A stretch of 64,000 bases of DNA from a virus. Position numbers and translations under genes: made by a program. The notes beneath the pieces were generated by a model, which was not told the origin of the DNA, made no database searches, and saw only the letters and a list, made by a program, of their open reading frames with translations. Of the stretch, positions 36,631 to 45,056 are shown piece after piece. Each line of letters begins with the position of its first letter. Position 1 is the first letter of the stretch. Location: IMG/VR virus record IMGVR_UViG_3300042566_000678, positions 62,001-126,000 of that record. One strand, written 5' to 3'.

Positions 36631-37794
36631 TTAATTACTTAAAGGTGCTTTAATCTTTGGATGTGATTGGTAATCATTCAATTCAAAACAATCAGGTCTG
36701 TACGATAGTATCTTATCATTAAATGATTTTGGACCTAAATGTTCTTTTACTTTCTCATGCTGATACCAATTTCTTTCTGTTATTGTAATAGTTGGTAAAT
36801 CATATGGTTCTCTACTGATTTGCTCTTTAGCCTGTTCAATATGATTTTTGTATAAATGTACATCGCCCAAATTACCAATCAAATCTTCAGGTATCATATT
36901 AACTTCTTTTGCAATAATCTCTAATAGTAATGCGTAAGATGCTATGTTAAATGGTAATCCTAAAAATGTATCTACACTTCGTTGATTCCACATTAAAGAG
37001 ATTGCTCGTGTTGGGATGTTCAATTCATCTAACACATCAAATGTTATCCTTTTATCTGGAGTCCAGTCAAATTTTCTTTCATTTTTTAAAATAAAAATTT
37101 CAAATCTTTGGTCATAACTCAACTCTCTCGTATAAACTTGGAATCCATAATGGCAAGGTGGTAAAACCATTTGGTCTAACTCTGCTACATTCCAAGCATT
37201 TACCATCAATCTTCTACTATCTGGATTTGTTTTTAGAGAATGAACTAATTGTAGAATCTGGTCATACCATAATGAACCTTTCTCATTACCTCTCATATCT
37301 ACCCAACCTTGCCATTGTCTCCACTGCTTACCATAGATTGGTCCTAAATCACCCCACTTTTTGGCAAAATCTTTATCATTTTTTATTTTACTAATAAATT
37401 CTTCTTTTGTTAAGGGAATTAATTCATCGGTATTACTAAACATCGCTTCAATATGTGGTTGTATTCCCATAATGTCACCACATCTATAACCGTCAATAAT
37501 ATCTTCAACCGCATTAGTATAGTTTTTAAACGCATCACCATCCCAAATGTGGCAATCGTAATCCAATAGGAATTTGATGTTAGTATCACCACGTAGAAAC
37601 CATAGGAGTTCTGTAACAATTGTCTTCCAAGCCATCTTCTTTGTAGTAAGTAAAGGGAATCCTTGTGACATCTTATGACGGATTTGTCTACCGAATACAG
37701 ATATAGTACCCGTACCGGTTCTATCTTGCTTTTCAACTCCGTTGTCTAAAATATCTTCTAATAAGTCTTGGTATTTACTATCTATTGTGTTCAT
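36631..37794 (-). CDS. thyA: thymidylate synthase
   Basis: 387 residues, about 120 longer than the 264-residue E. coli enzyme. Motifs: phosphate-binding Arg in QDRTGTGT (about 25), FPLLTTKKMAWK, TELLWFLRGDTN, PDSRRLMVNAWN (191-202), catalytic Cys214 in LPPCHYGFQVY, and GDVHLYKNHIEQ. Extra length comes from insertions at about 92-150 and 225-265, as in the longer phage and Bacteroidota enzymes. Makes dTMP from dUMP with methylene-tetrahydrofolate, completing the dUTPase pathway. No sign of an altered active site that would make hydroxymethyl-dUMP. Confidence 0.95.
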   Translation of the reverse strand: MNTIDSKYQDLLEDILDNGVEKQDRTGTGTISVFGRQIRHKMSQGFPLLTTKKMAWKTIVTELLWFLRGDTNIKFLLDYDCHIWDGDAFKNYTNAVEDIIDGYRCGDIMGIQPHIEAMFSNTDELIPLTKEEFISKIKNDKDFAKKWGDLGPIYGKQWRQWQGWVDMRGNEKGSLWYDQILQLVHSLKTNPDSRRLMVNAWNVAELDQMVLPPCHYGFQVYTRELSYDQRFEIFILKNERKFDWTPDKRITFDVLDELNIPTRAISLMWNQRSVDTFLGLPFNIASYALLLEIIAKEVNMIPEDLIGNLGDVHLYKNHIEQAKEQISREPYDLPTITITERNWYQHEKVKEHLGPKSFNDKILSYRPDCFELNDYQSHPKIKAPLSN

Positions 37795-38402
37795 TATTTA
37801 ATATATACAAAATTGGTTATACAATATCTACCATATCCACTATATGGTTCTACCTCTTCAATCATTTTAATTGGTGTTACTTCGTGCAATCTCCAAGATG
37901 GAAATACAACCAATCTATTGTTTTTATATGTTATACCCGCATCTAATTCTGGCAATATCAAATCGCCACCTTCAAACTTTTTAGGTTCTTTATGACACCA
38001 ATACAGATAAGTCAATACTGCCGAATCGCTGTGTGCTTTGTAGTAATCTTTTTCTTCATAATAACTTATCAATGTTGAATCACTATTAGTATATCCGATA
38101 TATCTAAAACAATTATCCATACCTTCAAAGTTAGATATAACCTCCAATGAAAATAACTTTCTATTTAAGGTTAGTATATTAGAAAAATCACGTCTTGCAT
38201 ATAACCCATCTAAAAATAAAGCAGAGTTTTTCTTTAATGCTTTTCCCGTATCCAAATCATGTGCAGTACCCGTTTCTTCGGGTGGCATTAATTTTTTATC
38301 ATACGTTAAAAAATCCAATTCTTTCCAAATTTCTATTTGCTCTTCATCGGTAAAAAAATCATCTATAACCAAAAAATCTTTGGAATCACTTGCTACTTTC
38401 AT
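37794..38402 (-). CDS. 2OG-Fe(II) oxygenase, paralogue of the adjacent gene
   Basis: 202 residues. His124-x-Asp126 (YKAHSDSAVLTYLYWCHKEPK), FEGGDLILPEL, His173 (SWRLHEVTP) and Arg192 (YGRYCITNF) complete the iron and 2-oxoglutarate sites. It shares the opening SxSKxxLVIDDFF and most of the core with 38404-39015, so the two are tandem duplicates. This type is common in large phages of marine and freshwater bacteria. One-base overlap with thyA. Substrate unknown. Confidence 0.86.
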   Translation of the reverse strand: MKVASDSKDFLVIDDFFTDEEQIEIWKELDFLTYDKKLMPPEETGTAHDLDTGKALKKNSALFLDGLYARRDFSNILTLNRKLFSLEVISNFEGMDNCFRYIGYTNSDSTLISYYEEKDYYKAHSDSAVLTYLYWCHKEPKKFEGGDLILPELDAGITYKNNRLVVFPSWRLHEVTPIKMIEEVEPYSGYGRYCITNFVYIK

Positions 38403-38403
38403 A

Positions 38404-39015
38404 TTATTTTCCTATTGACGGATATACAAATAAAAATTTTGAGATAGAGTATCTACCTTTACCTTGCCCAATTTCTTCCATAGATACTGGCGAAACTGAA
38501 TGTACATTGTGTGATGGGAATATAACCAATCTATTGTTTTTCATACTAATAACCTCACCAATTTGATGTAGAGTTAAATCCCCACCTTCAAATGCTTTTG
38601 GTTCTTTATAACACCAATATAAGCAAGTTAGGATTGCTGCATCGGTATGTGGTTTGTAGTGGTCATCATTCTCATAATAATTCAATAGAGTTCTATCAAA
38701 GTTTACATAAAATGCATACTTAAACTCTGGACTCATTGTTGGGAACTTTTCATATACCTCCGTACAAATATACTTATCGTACATATTCAGTATAGATGAA
38801 TCTTCACGTTTCTCATAGTAATCATCTAAAAATATACCAGAGTTCTGTTTGATTATATTACCATCCTCACCCTTTGCTCCAGCAGTAATGCTTGGTGGTT
38901 GTAATGCATCCTTACTTTGTAATGTATCCAACTCTCTCCAAAGAGATATTAGTTCACTCTCATTAAAGAAATCATCTACAATTAAGTATTGTTTAGAATT
39001 ACTTGATACTTGCAT
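38404..39015 (-). CDS. 2OG-Fe(II) oxygenase, paralogue of the adjacent gene
   Basis: 203 residues. His123-x-Asp125 (YKPHTDAAILTCLYWCYKEPK), FEGGDLTLHQI, His172 (HNVHSVSP) and Arg188 (KGRYSISKF). One base from its paralogue downstream; start overlaps the coiled-coil membrane-protein gene by 17 bases. Substrate unknown. Confidence 0.86.
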   Translation of the reverse strand: MQVSSNSKQYLIVDDFFNESELISLWRELDTLQSKDALQPPSITAGAKGEDGNIIKQNSGIFLDDYYEKREDSSILNMYDKYICTEVYEKFPTMSPEFKYAFYVNFDRTLLNYYENDDHYKPHTDAAILTCLYWCYKEPKAFEGGDLTLHQIGEVISMKNNRLVIFPSHNVHSVSPVSMEEIGQGKGRYSISKFLFVYPSIGK

Positions 39016-39370
39016 ATCCTGCTTTTTGTTTTATTTTACGATTTTCCTCAAAGTAATCTTCGTTTAATTGTTCACTATATGCATCGCTGAACATAGCATA
39101 TCTAATAAACTCTTTACGATTGTGTTTATCTAAACCACCTATCCCAAACTCGTATTTAGCAATTAGGTTTTTTAGGTTTTCAACCTCTTCGTTTCTAACT
39201 TTATTCTCCATCTCTTGCTCTCCTTGCAAATCATAGATTACGGCTTGTAGAGAATCTGCTTTACATTCTGTTTGTGATACTATCGGTGCAGTATCATTAC
39301 GATGGATTACTACGAATACGATAATTTGTGCTAACACAACACCAAAGATAAATGCGATTAAATATTTCAT
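38999..39370 (-). CDS. single-pass membrane protein with coiled coil
   Basis: 123 residues: transmembrane helix 3-22 (YLIAFIFGVVLAQIIVFVVI), a coiled coil (SLQAVIYDLQGEQEMENKVRNEEVENLKNLIAKYEFGIGG), then a basic C-terminal part. Topology like spanins or membrane-tethered assembly factors. First gene behind the promoter at 39395-39425. Function unknown. Confidence 0.6.
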   Translation of the reverse strand: MKYLIAFIFGVVLAQIIVFVVIHRNDTAPIVSQTECKADSLQAVIYDLQGEQEMENKVRNEEVENLKNLIAKYEFGIGGLDKHNRKEFIRYAMFSDAYSEQLNEDYFEENRKIKQKAGYASIK

Positions 39371-39394
39371 AACTTTTAGATTTTAAATGTTTTA

Positions 39395-39425
39395 CAAATA
39401 TACTACTTTTTGTAGATTTTACCAA
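39395..39425 (-). promoter_or_regulatory. Bacteroidota-type promoter fused to a terminator
   Basis: -7 element TATATTTG at 39395-39402, 20-base spacer, TTG at 39423-39425, six bases behind the T-run of the terminator at 39432-39450. Confidence 0.76.
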
Positions 39426-39450
39426 ATAAAAAAGGGGAAATCTTCCCCTT
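39426..39450 (-). terminator. intrinsic terminator
   Basis: Stem AAGGGGAA/TTCCCCTT (39432-39439 with 39443-39450), three-base loop, then TTTTTTATTTGG on the minus strand. The stem begins within the stop of the HAD gene. Confidence 0.85.
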
Positions 39451-39979
39451 AAAATGTTTCTTTTGCTTGTTGTACGTTTATTCGTATGTTTGGGTACTTC
39501 TTTTGCAGTTTCTTTACTGCTTCCACATTCTTTCTGGAATCATCTAAAAAAAATATATCATCGTACCCTTTTTGGATTTGTGTTTCAATCCAATCTGCTT
39601 TCTTTTGTGGGTCATTCGATGCAAGTGTTACAATATAAACATCACCCATACCAATATCTTTTAGGTATTTCTTTACAGGCTCATATGCTGCTCTCGCAGT
39701 AAGGATAGTTACTCTGGCAATTCCCTCATCGTTTATAATCTTTTTAAGATACTTTGTGAACGGACGGATTTGCTTTGGTTTGTTTACCTTTTCAAAATCA
39801 TTAAAATTGAATGTATCACCCGGTCTTTCATCATATACTGCGTACTCACCTGGAGTTAGTTTAGATTTAGAACCATCTTTATGTGTGATGTATATAAATG
39901 ATTTGGTTTTGACAAGTGTGTCATCAAAATCTAAAACTCGTAATCTTTTCTCTACCAATAAATCTTTTAACTTTATCAT
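39449..39979 (-). CDS. HAD-superfamily phosphatase-like protein
   Basis: 176 residues. HAD motif I VLDFDDTLVKT (about 16-26; nucleophile Asp), motif II TILTARA, a lysine region (YLKDIGMGDVYIVT...KKADWIETQIQKG) and motif III FFLDDSRKNVEAV. Such phage HAD proteins act as 5'-nucleotidases, polynucleotide 3'-phosphatases or similar. No kinase domain is fused. Sole gene of its unit, with promoter at 40000 and terminator at 39432. Confidence 0.85.
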   Translation of the reverse strand: MIKLKDLLVEKRLRVLDFDDTLVKTKSFIYITHKDGSKSKLTPGEYAVYDERPGDTFNFNDFEKVNKPKQIRPFTKYLKKIINDEGIARVTILTARAAYEPVKKYLKDIGMGDVYIVTLASNDPQKKADWIETQIQKGYDDIFFLDDSRKNVEAVKKLQKKYPNIRINVQQAKETF

Positions 39980-39999
39980 ACTATATATTTTCGTACTTA

Positions 40000-40030
40000 C
40001 AAAGATAACTATATTATTTGATATTTCCTA
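40000..40030 (-). promoter_or_regulatory. promoter of the HAD gene, TAG variant with A-tract block
   Basis: -7 element TATCTTTG at 40000-40007, 20-base spacer, TAG in place of TTG at 40028-40030; upstream TTAAGAAAAGAC is identical to the block of the TTGACATTG promoters. Confidence 0.62.
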
Positions 40031-40038
40031 GTCTTTTC

Positions 40039-40809
40039 TTAATATTTTTCTACTTTTTTGTAATCAATTATTTCGGTAGGTTTCATAATAATCTCATTCC
40101 AAAGTGCGGTTTTGTTTTTCTTACACTCATCCCAATTCCTACATAAATTGTTTTCATTATCTGGATAAGAGAAACGGAATAGATTTGCTGCTCTATCACC
40201 ATTATCTACCACCAAAGATTTAACGTCTGATTGGAATGCTGCTACTAAATTACCTTTAACCTTTACTAATATATTACTCTCCGGTCTGAAGAATGATTTA
40301 GCTTGTGTAGTAAATGTGGAAATAGAAAATTGAGCTTTATTATCTATACTATCTTGTAAGTTAGCCAATCCTTCCTCACTTGTCCAATGTAATGTTACAA
40401 CTTCAACTGGCTTCTCACCATATGTATCGTTTGTAAATCGTTTATCTAATAGTATATATGGTTCTATTGCACCTCTACTGTAAAAGAATGAAAACTTATC
40501 ATTTTGTATATCAACAATATATTCAGCAAACTCATCAGCTAAACCCCACACTCTATGGTTTATAAAATCTTCTATAAAATCTAATACATTTTTTTGTGTT
40601 AAATCTTCAAACCTTTGTGTTTCTACATATAGTTGAAATCCAAACCATTTGTTTACTAATGCAATTAGTTCTGGACTATTATCAATCATACCACCACGAG
40701 TATCAAACCCCTTCTTTTGTAAAGATAAAAACTCGTTGGCAACGGCTTCCCACTCTGCTATGGTAGCGAAACTTTTATATGGGTGATAATATCCTCTTAC
40801 TTCTGTCAT
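40039..40809 (-). CDS. hypothetical protein, possibly ADP-ribosyltransferase-like
   Basis: 256 residues, soluble. The C-terminal half has the order EVVTLHWTSEEGLANLQDSI, QFSISTFTTQ, ILVKVKGNLVAAFQSDVKSLV, then LWNEIIMKPTEIIDY. A similar order (STS-like strand, V-x-V-x-G-x-V strand, N-E-x-I-x-KP) occurs in phage ADP-ribosyltransferase-type proteins, but the catalytic glutamate pattern is not clear. It opens a cluster (40-45 kb) that may be virion-associated. Treat the assignment as tentative. Confidence 0.45.
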   Translation of the reverse strand: MTEVRGYYHPYKSFATIAEWEAVANEFLSLQKKGFDTRGGMIDNSPELIALVNKWFGFQLYVETQRFEDLTQKNVLDFIEDFINHRVWGLADEFAEYIVDIQNDKFSFFYSRGAIEPYILLDKRFTNDTYGEKPVEVVTLHWTSEEGLANLQDSIDNKAQFSISTFTTQAKSFFRPESNILVKVKGNLVAAFQSDVKSLVVDNGDRAANLFRFSYPDNENNLCRNWDECKKNKTALWNEIIMKPTEIIDYKKVEKY

Positions 40810-40812
40810 TAT

Positions 40813-41442
40813 TTACTTTTCGTCTTGTAGGAAATTTGAAATATACCCCGCTAATCTATTTGATTCTGCTGATAAATATGATAATTGTTCTTGCTTCAAT
40901 TGTTTTGGTTTCTTTACCCAATCTACACCCAACGTTCCCATAAACTCATTTGTTCCTAAATTAAACAAACCAAATACATACGATGCTCTAGTACCAACTG
41001 CTTCTGCTCCACCTTTTAATCCAAATGTTGCTATTGTCTCATCGTTAAAATCTGCTATGAATATACTACCATTTTTTAATAATTCATCAAATGCTCTAGA
41101 GTATAATGAAGATGGGATGTTTCTAAATGTATGTGCTATTGGTGATACCCCGCTTGCATTTACTTCATGGAACACAGAAAACTTTTGTATTGATTTTGGT
41201 GAATGTAAAAACTTACCACCATTGTGAAATTGAGAAATCCAAACTCTATCTGCACTCAATGTATCTAATATAGTTTCCAATTCTTTGTTTATAACACAAC
41301 TCTTTGCAAGTTCTTCCTTTACGGGGTCTGTTATTGGTTGGGGTTTTGAAAACTTAACTTTTGCCCATTCTACAACAGTAGGACCTAATGTAGATACTAT
41401 AAATGCAACTGCAATACTAGCAAATATTTCTAAATTATTCAT
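40813..41442 (-). CDS. membrane-anchored GAF-like protein
   Basis: 209 residues: N-terminal transmembrane helix (about 4-22), then a domain with DTLSADRVWISQFHNGGKFL, ...FIADFNDETIATFGLKGGAEAVGTRASYVFGLFNLGTNEFMGTLGVDW, the pattern of a GAF fold (small-molecule sensing). C-terminal helix. In phages this kind of protein is seen near structural genes, but the role is unknown. Confidence 0.6.
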   Translation of the reverse strand: MNNLEIFASIAVAFIVSTLGPTVVEWAKVKFSKPQPITDPVKEELAKSCVINKELETILDTLSADRVWISQFHNGGKFLHSPKSIQKFSVFHEVNASGVSPIAHTFRNIPSSLYSRAFDELLKNGSIFIADFNDETIATFGLKGGAEAVGTRASYVFGLFNLGTNEFMGTLGVDWVKKPKQLKQEQLSYLSAESNRLAGYISNFLQDEK

Positions 41443-41444
41443 TA

Positions 41445-43679
41445 TTAATCCTGGTCAGGGTTTCCCTTATAGTATCTGTTTATAGAATGTAGGTAATCAC
41501 TTGCTAATGCAGTTTTTGCCTGAACCCACGCTGGTACATCAAAGTTTTCACCTTTTGATTGGATTGTTTGTTGAATACCTTGTGCCGATTCCATTGCGGA
41601 TGTTATACTACTGATAAACATTCCACTCTCATCCGCAGTTGTATCCATATCTTCTACCACTGTATTTTCAGTCTTTATCTTTCTCTTTTGCTGAATTATA
41701 CTTTGTATTTGTGAAAATATACTTTGTATATCCTTATCCAATTGCTTCTCATCTGCGGACATCGGTGTTGTAATATCCACATTAGAATAAAGTTTCTTCT
41801 TTTTAGCAATTAGAACATCAACTTTTTTAATTAAATCGTGTCTTACTTTATCCAAATCTTTAATGATAGCAGATGTATCTGTATCTTCTTTGATTACACC
41901 CTCTATTCTCAATCTATCAGTTACATTTGTTATTTCATCGTAATCGGAATTTCTCAATTCATCCTCAATATCTCTTCTACTTGCCTTTGGGTCTTTTAAC
42001 AATATAGTTCCAATTTTCTTACGAGTGAATGAACCACCCTTATCCCAAATTGCCATAATTGCTTTGAAATGCCAATCGTTTGTAGTTACTTCGGTTACTT
42101 CTTTCTTTGGTGCTTCTGCATTTGCGTCTGCTTTCTTTTGTTGAATACCAATTTGGTCTGCGAAATCATTTGATATTTTAACCAACTCTTTGATTGGCAT
42201 ATCAATTACTCTTACATTCATCATAGCAGGTTTACCACTTGCTACCGCAGAAGATGTAACTGCTGCCCATCTGTGATGACCATCTAATACATATCCATCG
42301 TTTGATACATAGATTGGTGCAGTAATCTTTGGATGATTGGGTTCTGTTTCCAATGCCTTTGTCATACCTGCTACCTTTGCCCCAACCAATTCAGTTTGAG
42401 TTGCTTTCAATTGGTCTGCTGCTACTTCTTGTGGTTCTGATACTTTTACACCATTCTTCTTTAATAGAACTTTGAATTGTGATTCTGTATCTACTTCACC
42501 ATCATTATTTTTTGGTAATTTATCAGCGATTGAACCTGGCTTTGCGTATCCTTTGAATTGTGGCATATCCTCACGAGGAATACCTTTGTTTCCTTTACAA
42601 TATAAGTTAGTACCAGGAATTGTAATATCACATAGATTAAAGTTTGGTGCTTTCTCACCTGCCGCTTTAGCTTCAGCTGCTGCTTTTGCTAATTGGTCTA
42701 TCTTCATAGATACCATACTACGGAACTTTTGTGGAATATCTTTGATGTGTGATTGTTTATCTACATCTAATTCAGGTCCTTTAGTTGAATTGTTTGAAAC
42801 CTTATTTACTCTTTCCTTTGCCCAATTTTCTAAATCGTTGGTAGAGTAATTGTTGGTTCTAAACTTACTTTCGTGTTCACTTTCACCACCAATCTTTGCC
42901 AATCTTTTTAATAGATTATCATATTGAGAGTCTTTTAATCCTAACGCAGATTGTGGGTCTTTTTCCCCTTTGATAAGTAGGTTCATTAGTTTTTCACCAG
43001 TAGTACCTTTTATATCTTCTAAATCTGATTTGATTTTTTTAGGTGATAAGTTGGAGGTTGGTTCTGCTTTTTGGGAATATTTAGCTATTATATCCTTTGC
43101 ATATTTGTTACCAGGATTACCAACAACCGCAGTCATAAAATCCATAGGTTTTAACTTTTTGGATTTCAAATCATCTGCCACTTTTGATAGGTTTACACCA
43201 TTCTCATCTGCCCACCCTGCTACTGCTTGTGCTCTTAAACCAGTTGTGGATGCAATACCATTTACGGTTGCCATACCATCTACTTTAGGTTCTGCTTTTA
43301 CCTCACCACCATTATCTGCTTTGGCTTTGGCTATATCACTTGCCGATGGTTTTGAATGGATTGCCGGATTAGCTTTCTTTACTGAATATACATTACCAGT
43401 CTTCTTATTCTTTACTACCACATCTTCACCTAAATTTACTGGCTCACCTGTTAATGCTTTTTCAAATGCAGCTTCTGCTCTATCTACCAACTCTTGATGA
43501 TATTGCATTTCACTATGCAATGCAATCAATTGTGGTTTTAATTTAACCTTTGCATTGTGGTCACCAACCTTAAATTGGTCAATTAAAGCACGTTGTTCTT
43601 TTTGCTTTGCTTGATATTGTTGAACTGCTCTTTGGTATAGCTCTGATGCCTTCTTAAATTGAGATGATATATTTGCCAT
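41445..43679 (-). CDS. large multi-domain protein with ParB/sulfiredoxin-like domain
   Basis: 744 residues, lysine- and alanine-rich. Residues 1-75 coiled coil; 130-330 several charged helical segments with a PMDFMTAVVGNPGN...YAKDI stretch; about 430-515 a ParB/Srx-like fold around ITAPIYVSNDGYVLDGHHRWAAV; about 525-600 a helical domain (WHFKAIMAIWDKGGSFTRKKIGTILL); then a coiled coil to the end. The DGHHRW motif is typical of ParB/Srx ATPase-nuclease folds in phage polyvalent proteins. The size and position next to DUF3008- and Dps-like proteins suggest a virion or injected protein. Confidence 0.6.
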   Translation of the reverse strand: MANISSQFKKASELYQRAVQQYQAKQKEQRALIDQFKVGDHNAKVKLKPQLIALHSEMQYHQELVDRAEAAFEKALTGEPVNLGEDVVVKNKKTGNVYSVKKANPAIHSKPSASDIAKAKADNGGEVKAEPKVDGMATVNGIASTTGLRAQAVAGWADENGVNLSKVADDLKSKKLKPMDFMTAVVGNPGNKYAKDIIAKYSQKAEPTSNLSPKKIKSDLEDIKGTTGEKLMNLLIKGEKDPQSALGLKDSQYDNLLKRLAKIGGESEHESKFRTNNYSTNDLENWAKERVNKVSNNSTKGPELDVDKQSHIKDIPQKFRSMVSMKIDQLAKAAAEAKAAGEKAPNFNLCDITIPGTNLYCKGNKGIPREDMPQFKGYAKPGSIADKLPKNNDGEVDTESQFKVLLKKNGVKVSEPQEVAADQLKATQTELVGAKVAGMTKALETEPNHPKITAPIYVSNDGYVLDGHHRWAAVTSSAVASGKPAMMNVRVIDMPIKELVKISNDFADQIGIQQKKADANAEAPKKEVTEVTTNDWHFKAIMAIWDKGGSFTRKKIGTILLKDPKASRRDIEDELRNSDYDEITNVTDRLRIEGVIKEDTDTSAIIKDLDKVRHDLIKKVDVLIAKKKKLYSNVDITTPMSADEKQLDKDIQSIFSQIQSIIQQKRKIKTENTVVEDMDTTADESGMFISSITSAMESAQGIQQTIQSKGENFDVPAWVQAKTALASDYLHSINRYYKGNPDQD

Positions 43680-43682
43680 TTC

Positions 43683-44060
43683 TTATTTCAATGTTAGTAA
43701 ATACTTTGTTTTATTACATTTTGCCATTAACTCATCACGTAAGTTTAATAGGTCTGTATCTCTTCTTGCATCCAACACATCTGTAAGGTTGATTGCGGTT
43801 TCAATCATATCATCAATTGCAGTTATTACATTAGCATCGCTGATATTTACAAAATCATAAGATAATCCAGCTACATCAACTCTACCATACTTACCCATAG
43901 CTGTTTCCGTAAACTCATCAACCAACTCTGTTATAGCATCAAATGCTTTACCCAATGCTTCGTGTTTTGCATAGATTTTAGTTTGCCAATGAAAGAACTT
44001 CAATGCGTTTGAAAAGTGTTGTGTATCTGCGATGTATTGTTGTAAATCTTTATTTTCCAT
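43683..44060 (-). CDS. Dps/ferritin-like phage protein (DUF5856-like)
   Basis: 125 residues, four-helix appearance: QHFSNALKFFHWQTKIYAKHEALGKAFDAITELVDEFTETAMGKYGR. HWQTKIYAKHEAL and DELVDEF are typical of the DUF5856 family of Dps-like proteins in T4-like phages. The ferroxidase residues are only partly kept, so iron storage is doubtful; DNA or virion binding is possible. One-base overlap with the next gene. Confidence 0.75.
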   Translation of the reverse strand: MENKDLQQYIADTQHFSNALKFFHWQTKIYAKHEALGKAFDAITELVDEFTETAMGKYGRVDVAGLSYDFVNISDANVITAIDDMIETAINLTDVLDARRDTDLLNLRDELMAKCNKTKYLLTLK

Positions 44061-45016
44061 TATCTAAAATTGTTTCTCGTTATCTTGCTTATTAAATCGT
44101 AATCTTTTGGGTCTAACTTTTTCTTCAAAACCTTTGCAAAATCTACTGTTCTTGGATGGGATACTGCGTGTTGAATATCTTCATCATTTTCTAATTCTTT
44201 TTCTAACTGGCGTATTCTACCCATATTCTTTAACGAAGTCCAAGCATTCTTAACACCCTGAATAGTACTCTTTATACCATTCATCGTTGCATCCTTTGAT
44301 GATTTTAAGAACTCACCAATCATATATCTAATTAAAAATCTTAAAAAGAAACTACCCGCTGCTATACCAATCATTTGCAATCCACTCATTACAACATCCG
44401 ATATATCTTCGTTTAGTTTAGATTCTGTTTGAACTTTTTTTTTTAAAATAGCTCTAACACTTTCCTTAATACTTTCAATTTGCTTTCTTTCGTAGTATAA
44501 TTCTTTTAATGAATTGAATACTTGCTCACCATCTGCTACACCTTCTCTCCAACCACCACCTTTCTTCTCATACATTTTGATACGTTCAACAACAGGTCTA
44601 CCTTCACAAACTTTACCAGTTGCGTTCCAAAGTACTCTGTTAGTTGGTAGTGGAAAATTCTTTTGTGTTCTATTGTTTGGTAAATCTTGGATAGATGCTA
44701 TGGTAGCATTTGGATTTACATCTGCCGATTCGGTTCTAAAACAACCACAACTTGCATCATATCCTTTTATAGTGTTTTCAGCACTAACGGGTAAAACAGC
44801 TGATGGTAAATCTTCATCTTCCAAATCTATTTTGTTTTCCTTCTTAACGTGGGTGGGTAAACCTTTGTGTTTTGTAGATGCAAAATCTTTTGCTGCTTTA
44901 TCGGTCATAGAATCTGCCGCTTTCTCAACTTCTGGAGATGGGTTTTCTAAATCGCCTTTTTGGGCGGCATGAACCATTCCCATAAATCTTTGTTGTGCTT
45001 TACTAACTGACGGCAT
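44060..45016 (-). CDS. DUF3008-domain protein with membrane segment
   Basis: 318 residues. Residues 1-56 match DUF3008 (MPSVSKAQQRFMGMVHAAQKGDLENPSPEVEKAADSMTDKAAKDFASTKHKGLP), a short domain common in phages. A middle part has paired cysteines (DASCGCF). Residues about 205-235 are hydrophobic (SDVVMSGLQMIGIAAGSFFLRFLIRYMIGEFL), followed by charged helices. It may be a small structural or membrane-associated protein of the virion; uncertain. Confidence 0.68.
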   Translation of the reverse strand: MPSVSKAQQRFMGMVHAAQKGDLENPSPEVEKAADSMTDKAAKDFASTKHKGLPTHVKKENKIDLEDEDLPSAVLPVSAENTIKGYDASCGCFRTESADVNPNATIASIQDLPNNRTQKNFPLPTNRVLWNATGKVCEGRPVVERIKMYEKKGGGWREGVADGEQVFNSLKELYYERKQIESIKESVRAILKKKVQTESKLNEDISDVVMSGLQMIGIAAGSFFLRFLIRYMIGEFLKSSKDATMNGIKSTIQGVKNAWTSLKNMGRIRQLEKELENDEDIQHAVSHPRTVDFAKVLKKKLDPKDYDLISKITRNNFR

Positions 45017-45056
45017 ATCTTTTAATATATAGTTTTACCAATATAAATATATAGAT

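Noticed and set aside
36631-37794. Hydroxymethylase variant of thymidylate synthase making modified DNA
   Set aside because: Catalytic Cys and the standard motifs are intact and no hydroxymethyl-pyrimidine pathway genes are visible; the extra length is ordinary insertions.
42970-43497. 175-codon plus-strand frame
   Set aside because: Shadow of the long ParB/Srx-like gene; no start context and no recognisable domain.
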